A stretch of DNA of 64,000 bases from Anaspis maculata. Its lineage: Eukaryota > Arthropoda > Insecta > Coleoptera > Scraptiidae. The stretch covers positions 120,159,050 to 120,223,049 of the forward strand of contig OX421961.1 in assembly GCA_949128115.1 (NCBI GenBank). The letters are read 5' to 3'. How positions within the stretch are numbered: the first letter of the stretch is position 1; each line of letters begins with the position of its first letter. The notes below the pieces were generated by a model, which saw nothing but the letters and a program-made list of their open reading frames with translations, had not been told where the DNA came from and did no database searches. Below are positions 56,301-64,000 of this stretch, one piece after another. The translations under genes and the position numbers were made by a program.

Positions 56301-56665
56301 GTTGGCCTTGGAAAGTGTTTACCACTTTCGAAACCGGTGGCCTCTAAAAGCGGGATTCCTAGACCTGGTGGGTTGAGGCTAGAGCTTAGATCGAGCTCTT
56401 GATCATTTATTCTGAACTGGCCTATATGTGTTGGTGTCTGTTCTACCACTGAGTCACAGCTCCCGTCTCGCTCTTTATTGGGTGTCTTTCACAGACAAAG
56501 CAATCGATCCCAAGCTTTTGGGTGATTGCGTTGTGATCCCGGTGAACGGAGAGCCAGACTTGGTGGGTCAGATCTATTTATAAACTTATGGGCTGAATTT
56601 CGAGAACCACGGAGAATTGCAATCAAAATCGCGCTTGTTTTTATCAGGGCTCGGACCCTTTCGTA
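56301..56665. other. Non-coding stretch, perhaps further gypsy decay
   Basis: No recognisable integrase motif. Nothing else was seen. Confidence 0.35.
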
Positions 56666-58445
56666 GAGTCACAATTAAAGACACAAGTGGATAAAGGATT
56701 CACGTCACACAAAACTGTTTCCGAGATCAATTAGCCTAAAAGCCCTCAAAGTTCAATTAAAAAATAAAAGAGTCAGATGGATTGATTCAAACATTTATTA
56801 TAGAAATCTACTAATTATAGTTGGAAAACAAAAAAGTTTATGTAAACTGCTGGACAACGAAGTTGTCGGTATCGGAAAAATGGTCCGACTTTGAAGACCA
56901 ATAACTTCTGATTGCCGGATGCGATTTCCGTTTTGTTTATTGTGTTAATTAGCCTAATGCTTCTGTGATCTACCCTATAAAAGTGAATGTTGAAAAACTT
57001 CATATAAAATTTCTACAGGGTGATACGTGAAATGCTGAAAAAATTGTACCGACTTCATCGTACCCCCATTTGTCGAAAAAATTTTTTTTATGTATTCTAA
57101 TACAAAAATCATGAAGTGTGGTATCTTACCCCGACACTGTTTTGGAATTATCCGGATTGGAAGTCTAACAACAAAGATATAAATTTTTATTTTGAATGTT
57201 ACAGATTTGCCTTATTGGCACGCGAGATTAAGTCACGTCTGATGAATGGATGTTGACATTGAACAAGATTGTTCGTACAACAGTCCAAAACAATTTAACT
57301 TTCAACACAACCCGAGTATTTGGTGTAGAACCAAGCAGGGGGCACTTTTTCAAGTGGTTGTCCCTGCCTGTTTTTCGTACGTTGGATTTCGTCAGAATTT
57401 CGACATCAGAACTTTGGATATGAAACATGTTCTATTTGCAGATTAAGGCCCCTGAACATGGTTACGATGTGGAACTTGAGTGTCCGAGTGAAGTAAAGCC
57501 CCCCTGGAGGTTATACTTTTTGTGCTTGTGCCATGCCTGAGTTTCGTAAATCTGCAACATTCAACATAAAAATTTATATCTTTAATGTTAGGCTTCCAAT
57601 CCGGGAAATTCCAAAACCGTTTCGAGATAAGACACCACACTTCATAATTCTTGTATTAGAATACATAAAAAAAAAAATTGGCAAATGGGGGTACGATGAA
57701 GTCGTTGCAATTTTGCACCATTTTACGTATCACCCTGTAGAAAATTTATATGAAGTTTCTCAACATTCACTATTATAGGATGGGTTACGGAAAGATCAGG
57801 CTAGTGACCGCAACAGACAAAATAGAAATCGCAATCGGCAATCGAGAGATATTGACCTACAAAGTTGAACCATTTTTCCGATACCGACAACTTCGTTGTC
57901 CAGCAGTTTAGTTTAACAGAAGCAAAAAAACAAAACATAGATCCTTCATCAACTACAAAACGCAAAAATATTAGCACTGATCGGGTACATGTACCTAATA
58001 CACTTCTCCAGGATATTTTCTTTGCACATATTACAGGTAAAAACTTTTCTCGCAGACTCGCACGCATTACTTGTCTAGACAAACTATGTCATAACCCCAC
58101 TTTCTGGGACTATGTAGGTACATCTTGTTGTACTTATGTGAGTAATTAGAAAGAATCTCAGTTGATAAAGGATTCATGTGCCAGTAAATTTCAGTATGAG
58201 TGAATAAAGGATTCATGTACATAAAATATATGAACATGAATCCTTCATCCACAGCTAATATCTAAAAAGTAGGTGAACATAGATCCTTTATCAACTTCTA
58301 TCTCTTTTACTCTTTATAGCACAATCATGAGACCCATCCCAAAAAATTTCTAGACACATGAATCCTTCATCCATGCAAAGAACTCATATTTTTCAAAAAT
58401 GCGACATGAATCCTTCACCCACTTGTGTCTTTAATTGTAAATAAT
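56666..58445. mobile_element. 1.8-kb TIR element with iterated internal motif
   Basis: The ends ACAATTAAAGACACAAGTGG (56671) and its complement near 58438 form inverted repeats of about 40 bases. Near the right end lie at least seven copies, in both orientations, of a motif like CATGAATCCTTCATC (57937, 58162, 58200, 58232, 58276, 58352, 58405); one copy is in the left TIR. The interior holds a large palindrome (56835-57915). No transposase frame was seen. Confidence 0.6.
56835..57915. repeat. 1.08-kb palindrome inside the TIR element
   Basis: AAACTGCTGGACAACGAAGT near 56845 pairs with ACTTCGTTGTCCAGCAGTTT near 57890, and TACAGGGTGATACGT (57014) with ACGTATCACCCTGTA (57725-57739). The two arms meet near 57375. 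The inner TACAGGGTG pair could be a separate 726-bp element. Confidence 0.72.
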
Positions 58446-59230
58446 AATCAGTTTAGGGTAAACCCGCCCCCCCCCCTCCTGAAACGTGTAACTTTGTTTA
58501 AGCGTGCTACTTCAATTATTCGAATGTCCAAGTTGGCTGGATCTTCAGGTACAAGAGAATTGAAATCATTTACGAATGCCATGACAGGAAATTTCACCTA
58601 GAAAACATTCAATTTGATCTCGCGAAACTAATAATTCTGATACAGCGTTTGCCTCAAGTTAATAGAGGTAGCTTGCTCGTGAAATAAAAAATCTATAAGA
58701 AGCTGTTGTATATTACATGTATACTTGACATTAACTGTTAGGGCTCGAGTTAGCTTCTTAGCGGTTCAGACCGCTTATTAATAATAGAGAATATTACCTG
58801 TTACGAAGCCTTTTCGCGTCACTTCGTCATCGATCACCTTTGTAGGTTTGTATCATAGATGAGTTCATCAAAAACAAAACAGTACCGGGCGAGATCAAAA
58901 AGTTCTCCATATGAAAGTTTTGTACCTTGACTCGAGTGATTCTTTCGCGTACACAATTGGTTCCGAAGTTTTGGGAGAGTGAAATTGGGTTCAACATTTC
59001 TAGTTATGGAGATTCGCGTTGGCGACATCCTTGGATATCAAGGGCAATTCACGGTGAAAAAAGGTTCAGTCCTCCACAAAGACAAAGCTACGTCCAATCC
59101 TTCTCCAGAACAAGCAGAAGAGGCCATCGCCTAAAAAGAGCAATCATAAAGGATAGTCCAGATATGAGACGCAGCCTTTGAAAAAGAGAGTCGCACGCAT
59201 CGGTCTACGAACTTAGGTTGTAGAGAACAG
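58446..59230. other. Non-coding stretch, nothing recognised
   Basis: A C-run lies near 58467. No gene or repeat pair was found. Confidence 0.35.
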
Positions 59231-59600
59231 GGGAGTGAAAGAGAAAAAATCAAAATGATCGTACTAGACAAGGGTAAGTTCCAAGTTTCATGAAAATCGT
59301 TCCACTAACAAGAGATTTCAATATGGCGGCCAAGATGGCGGCAGAATTATGAAACTCAGCTTGAAAATAGGAATGATCGTACGAGACAAGCGTAACTCTC
59401 AAGTTTCATGAAAATCTTTCCACTTATAAGAGATTTCAATATGGCGACCAAGATGGTGGGGCAATCATAAAATTTGGCTTGAAAATAAGAATGATCGTAC
59501 TAGACAAGGGTGAGTTTCAAGTTTCATGACAATCGTTCCACTAATAAGAAATTTAAATATGGCAGCCAAGATGGCGGCCGAATTATGAAAGCCAACCTGC
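59230..59600 (+). repeat. Tandem repeat with ATATGGCGGC core, second locus
   Basis: About three units of 120-125 bases with GATCGTACTAGACAAGGG, AAGTTTCATGA, TTCCACTAA and AATATGGCGGCCAAGATGGC. They match the array at 7800-8406, but the units are better preserved here. Confidence 0.8.
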
Positions 59601-59868
59601 CTATTTGGTCCTTGAGGACCTAAGCTATCCACCGGATAAAGTTCAATCTTCAACGGCTGTAGCTTTATTTCCCGAGGAGAAGTTCAACTTCATCGAAGTG
59701 CACAGGAGATCTCTGTTTTTTGAGAATAATGATAACGATGTATGGATAACAAAAATAGTGCCCATTGGCCACCCTTGGAGACATCAGCTATTAATCGGAA
59801 AAAAGTTCCAAGACTCTTGTTTCAATTCTCGAGAAGGAGTACAGCGTCTTAATTTCTGCACGGACTCG

Positions 59869-59899
<31 letters not shown>

Positions 59900-60009
59900 C
59901 GGCCACATAAGCGTCATTCTGTTACTTATATAAAAAAATGTGCTCCAACTGATTTCGACCTCCTGAACACGAATATCGGGTTCACTTTTGAATTGGAACA
60001 TTTCTTTTT
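59601..60009. other. Repeat-derived stretch with GACA microsatellite
   Basis: A 101-codon frame (59605-59910) runs into a GACA microsatellite at 59870-59896 and is probably not a gene. Confidence 0.45.
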
Positions 60010-60956
60010 TATCGAAAAACCGAAAAAATGGTAGCCTTGTCACATGATTTTTAGTGATACCTGAACATGTTTCGTAATTTGAGTGCCATTATCCTTCAGG
60101 TACCTAGTATTGGCTATTTCAAAATGTTCAATTACTATTTCGGCACGTCTGATTTTAAATTTGTAGGGTCGTGTAATATGCGCCGAGCCGTGGCTTTGCG
60201 GCCGTTTTCAAAAATCGATAACAATTGACCTAACGGTCGGATCGAAGTGGGGTTTTTGTCAAAAGAAAGTTCAAATTGTTCTCTAAATATAATGCCGTAC
60301 ATGCAGTGATGTATTTCATTAAGAAATTGTAGTTGCCTGCATATCGCAACTTTCTACATCTTACCGCGAATGCCAGCACTTGATCGGCGAAGCCGCCCTA
60401 CACCAAAATGTTATTTTTGTAATTGTTCATGATTATTTCGGCAAAATTTTTCTTCATTCGCGTACCAAGGCCATGAGCTACCCATTCGAGTTGAAATATT
60501 TTCTGTATTGAATTTCGTTTTGTTCGGAGGAAAGGATATCAAGCACCAGCAAGCAACGAATAAATCATTTGCGGCCGAGCCGTAGTTTCGGAGTCATGTT
60601 CAAAAATTAATAACTACTAATCGGCACCTCGCACCGATGTGAAATTTTCATTAAAATAAAGTTCAAATCATCCTCTGAATATAACTCCGCATATGTATTA
60701 TGGTAAAATGATAAGATCGGGTACTTCCTCGCATGTGATAACTTTCGAGATCAGGCCGGCTTCTGAAATGCAGCATTCAACGGCGATGCCGCGTCACACT
60801 AAATTGTTATTATTGTCATTGTTTATTATTATTTCGTCAAGATTTTTCTTGGTTCGGGATACAAGGTCATGAGCTACCCAATGGAGTAAAATTTTTTTGC
60901 AAAAACCTTTTCGTCTAGGACTAGATGCTGTGACGGACGGACGGACGGACGGACGG
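60010..60956 (+). repeat. Dispersed 0.95-kb repeat, copy 2
   Basis: Aligns over its full length with 35515-36485, including the two internal direct repeats, and ends in five GACG units (60935-60956). The AAAGGACCCC ends that flank copy 1 are absent here. Confidence 0.8.
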
Positions 60957-61227
60957 AGCTCTATCTTTGGACAACAAGATGTCGTCCTGATGATACTATA
61001 ATACATACAATTGGCCAGCAGTTCCAGAAGTGGAAAGAATAAATTATTCAAATATTTAATCAGTTGAATTGGACTCAAGTACAACGGGTTGTCTATCCAT
61101 AAAGGGGTGTAGGTCAGAGAATTAGGGAGATTCAGTACTTTGTTCAAAATTTGAAAATTCAATATCGCTGGTGAATTATTTTTATTTGGCCTATAATTAA
61201 CTCAAAATAAAGCCAAAGTGTCATAAA
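60957..61227. other. Non-coding stretch
   Basis: No gene or repeat recognised. Confidence 0.35.
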
Positions 61228-61710
61228 GGGGACCTAAAGCCGCACATTTTACAGTAACGATTCCACCACCATTCCCTTCTTCATGCAATTTTGAGTCGAT
61301 GTAGGCACGGAAGAATGCGATATACTTACGTAAACTAATCCATTTTTGTACTTGAAAATTGACCAGTTTTCTTACTCGTCGCCACTCCATTTTCGCTGCG
61401 CTGTTCTAAAGCTGTGTTGTTGGTTGCCGATCAACTACCTATTTTTCGCGACTTTCTTCCCCTTTTTCTGTGTTTTATTCCTTCTTTCCTGCAATGAGGA
61501 ATGCCGGAACGTCGCACGTAGCGGTCGGCTAGCTGTCAAACGTTGACAGTTGTAAATGAAACGTCAGTGAGTGATGTTCAAGTGCGAAAATGGAATAGTT
61601 AACGTAAGTAAATCGCCGTATCTTCTTCTGTATCTACATCGACTCAAAATTGCATAAGGAAGAGAATGGTGGTAGAATCGTTACTGTGAAATGTGCGGCT
61701 TTGGGTCCCC
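61228..61710. repeat. Inverted repeat with 130-base arms
   Basis: The arms are 61228-61356 and 61577-61710. They share GGACC(T/C)AAAGCCGCACATTT and its complement, and ATGCAATTTTGAGTCGATGT and its complement. Both arms contain a donor-like ACGTAAGTA following a similar short frame (minus: KWISLR before the donor), so they may derive from an exon edge. Confidence 0.65.
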
Positions 61711-62566
61711 GTTATTATGTGACACGGTCACCTCGAAATAATATCGAATTTGTGCATGAAAGCGAATCTTGTTTTTTTAGCTTGGCGTCGTTTTTGCATC
61801 CGCCAACGAAGCACGCGGGCATTATTGATAGTCAGCAATAGCCAGCTGTTTACACTAGACATTGGTCGCTACAAAACAGGTAGGTAGGCGGTTTTCGTGA
61901 AACCGCACTGTAAACAAAGGAGAATCTGCGGGAGACATAGGAAACATGCAGATAAGATCACTCGTTGACAACGAAAATTGACAGTTGGTTTTGTTGACGC
62001 TTTGTTTTGGTTACCAAGCAACTTAGCAGTGTCGACAATCGCAACATATAAAAATCATCAAAAATTTGGCCAACATATAGTATTGCAGTGGGCATAAATT
62101 GCGGTGGGGTGGGGAGACAGAATAACAAATTGGCAATCCAGGTTGATATTAGGCATTTCCATTGACGTCACAGCAGTGTTGCCAACTGTCCAGAATTGCT
62201 CGCCAAATTTGAACCAAATAATGTTCGGGAACGACCGAACTACAGGGCGCTTATGGAGTTACAGTTTCTGCATTTTTTCCTCGGCTACCTTTTTGAGTTT
62301 GAGTTTGAAACTTTTGTATCAAGTTCAAAGCAATGTCCTCAATGCGCTGCAAAATAAGTTCTCGTGGAAAAGTGTGTTTTTTTTTGTGAAAATGCAAGCC
62401 AAACATGTTAGATTCACTGCACAGGGTAGTGGTGGAAATTCATATTTTCCGACAAAATTGGGCATGAATTTTGCCACCTGAACCTGCCCCCACACCTCAC
62501 CTGAATGTTGGGGGTTTACGTTCCCGGCATTGCTGGAGTGATATGCCTTGTGTGGGGCTAGGTATG
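61711..62566. other. Non-coding stretch
   Basis: The 125-codon frame at 62104-62481 shows no family signal. No repeat was resolved. Confidence 0.3.
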
Positions 62567-62779
62567 TACAGTTGGGAGCTAAATGATTCATACGGCACCG
62601 CTAAAAAGTCGGCTGGATTTCAGGAATGTTAGCTGCTTGGATCGTTCTTGAATGCCAGTTTTGATTACGATCAATTTCTGATCAAAACTGGCATTCAAGG
62701 ACAATCCAAGCAGCTAACATTTCTGAAATCCAGGCGATTTCTTAGCGGTGCCGTATGAATCATTTCGCTCCCAACTGTA
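62567..62779. mobile_element. 213-bp near-perfect palindromic MITE, Tc1/mariner-type ends
   Basis: It runs from TACAGTTGGGAGC to GCTCCCAACTGTA. The arms of about 95-100 bases share GATTCATACGGCACCGCTAA and its complement, and AAAACTGGCATTCAA at the centre. The TA start and the CAGTTGGG terminus fit a Tc1/mariner-derived MITE. Confidence 0.85.
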
Positions 62780-64000
62780 CCTCTTTCTAAACAGAAAGGT
62801 TTGTGCTTCCCAATCACCCAAATACTTGAGGCCCAGCTTTTACTGCTGGATTAAAGAAACAAACAATAGTTTTTGTTTATATTTTATATATTAAAAGTGC
62901 AGGAGTGTCTTCACTTCGGTTGTAGAATATGGACAGAGGCAAAACATGGAAGTTTAACTCGAACAGCTGTTCGACCACCGAAGATGTATTCGGTCACCGG
63001 AGCCCTCCTTGACACAAATTGTGGTCGACGTAGCAATTCCTCAGTCCGTAGATTTTCCCATTTTTAGATTGCCGAAGGCCACAATTCTTGACACAGGTAC
63101 TTCCTGAAACTAGATAGGCTTAGCAACAGATAATTTTGTGCAAACATCATAACTGTATTACAGCAATTTAGTTACCCATCCTAATTGTTATCGGTACAAC
63201 CTCCGTATATTTTTTCAAGTGTATTCCTTCCTTCCTCCTTCCAATTTCTTGGCGCTTTGGGATACATTCTGTGATGCCTCGTACTTCCACGAGCTCCAGC
63301 GTTTCGAGAAAACCATGAATTTCTCATTTTTTCCTCAAAAAAAAGATTCAACCACTCCAAACTCCAACCAGTGGTCGAAATGTACCGGAACAGACCGGAA
63401 CGGCGTTCCGGTTCGTGAAATATTTTCAAAAACCGTTCCGTCTCGTGAAATTTTGTCGAAAGCCGTTCCGTTTCGTGGAAAATTCGCCGATAAGACGTTT
63501 AGACTTGTCTTTCAATATAATTTTGTCTTTTGTTGAATTATTTTGATTCCATTGTCTCGTCATCACATTTATTCTTTCAATAAATTGTAATCGTATATTG
63601 TTATTGTAGGTATCTTTATCCATTCACGAAGAAAATTCAGTAATGTCACTTTTTGAGCTGTTCGTGAACTTCAACGTAGAGATATGGAATGACTGCAACT
63701 GATTTTTTTTCTGGAAGTCCAGCAAAATATTTGTTGGAGGGAACCAGGCTCAATTAATACTTCTTCTTACAATATTTCTCGATCAACACAAGGAGTACCT
63801 AACATTACTGAATTTATGTACATCGCAAATGGGATATTAATTGTCTACTCATTAGCACCTATCTTGAGCACGCATTAGAATTATCTGAAGAAAGAAACTG
63901 CCTGGACTTTTTAATGCAACAGAAATGGGGATGTCTCAGCAACTTCTCCCCTTCTCGGAATGGAGGGGGGAGGTATTGTCGCCTGCAGCTCTTGCTCGCC
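62780..64000. other. Right-end stretch, nothing firm
   Basis: A short tandem echo (GTTCCGGTTCGTGAAAT, then GTTCCGTCTCGTGAAATTTT, then GTTCCGTTTCGTGGAAA) lies at 63402-63482 with a period of about 33 bases. No gene was recognised. Confidence 0.35.

Noticed and set aside
59605..59910. 101-codon frame ending in DRQTDRQTDK
   Set aside because: The end is a GACA microsatellite and the start is repeat-derived.
62104..62481. 125-codon plus-strand frame
   Set aside because: Low-complexity, no family resemblance, no supporting context.

Overview
This is a eukaryotic nuclear window with no bacterial-style operons. It looks like an arthropod genome, most likely an insect: GT-AG introns of 1-13 kb, AATAAA polyadenylation signals, an insect-style mobilome (BEL/Pao, Ty3/gypsy, a non-LTR element, mariner/Tc1 relics), THAP and SWIM zinc-finger relics, and frequent use of the palindrome GTAGGTACCTAC. 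A hemipteran is my guess; the sequence alone does not fix the order.

The only genes I can assemble with confidence are three paralogues of the small dual-specificity phosphatase DUSP23. Copy A is on the minus strand (exons 7151-6858 and 5659-5411). Copies B (19961-20341 and 29587-29793) and C (38093-38374 and 51944-52159) are on the plus strand. All are split by a phase-0 intron at the same point, just before the P-loop exon, and all keep the HCxxGxGRTG active site. All three have Glu where human DUSP23 has its WPD-loop Asp. B and C resemble each other more than A, so A probably split off first. B can also be read from an upstream ATG that adds a signal-peptide-like N terminus.

Nearly everything else is mobile or repetitive DNA, much of it inside the introns of B (9.2 kb) and C (13.6 kb). 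Layout: 0.7-2.6 kb, BEL/Pao and Ty3/gypsy relics; 3.7-4.4 kb, possible promoter motifs; 5.4-7.2 kb, DUSP23-A; 7.8-9.6 kb, an ATGGCGGC tandem repeat split by a 1.08-kb hairpin; 9.7-11.9 kb, minisatellites; 12.5-15.0 kb, an element with 0.94-kb terminal inverted repeats around a Cys-rich ORF; 16-19 kb, SWIM and THAP relics; 20.6-23.8 kb, two abutting foldback elements; 27.7-28.1 kb, a C/T-rich tandem repeat; 30.2-33.3 kb, a two-level minisatellite split by a TACAGGGTG-ended element; 33.4-34.0 kb, a 16-bp minisatellite and a Tc1 relic; 34.5-36.6 kb, a repeat-rich TIR element; 40.1-41.7 kb, gypsy RT and collagen relics; 42.5-46.8 kb, foldback and mariner-like elements; 48-50.4 kb, further repeats; 52.5-56.3 kb, a gypsy relic carrying a non-LTR retrotransposon with an intact 947-codon ORF; 56.7-58.4 kb, a TIR element with internal iterated motifs; 59.2-62.8 kb, more repeats and a small MITE.

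No CRISPR array, rRNA or convincing functional tRNA gene was seen. Coordinates of repeat boundaries are read by eye and may be off by several bases.
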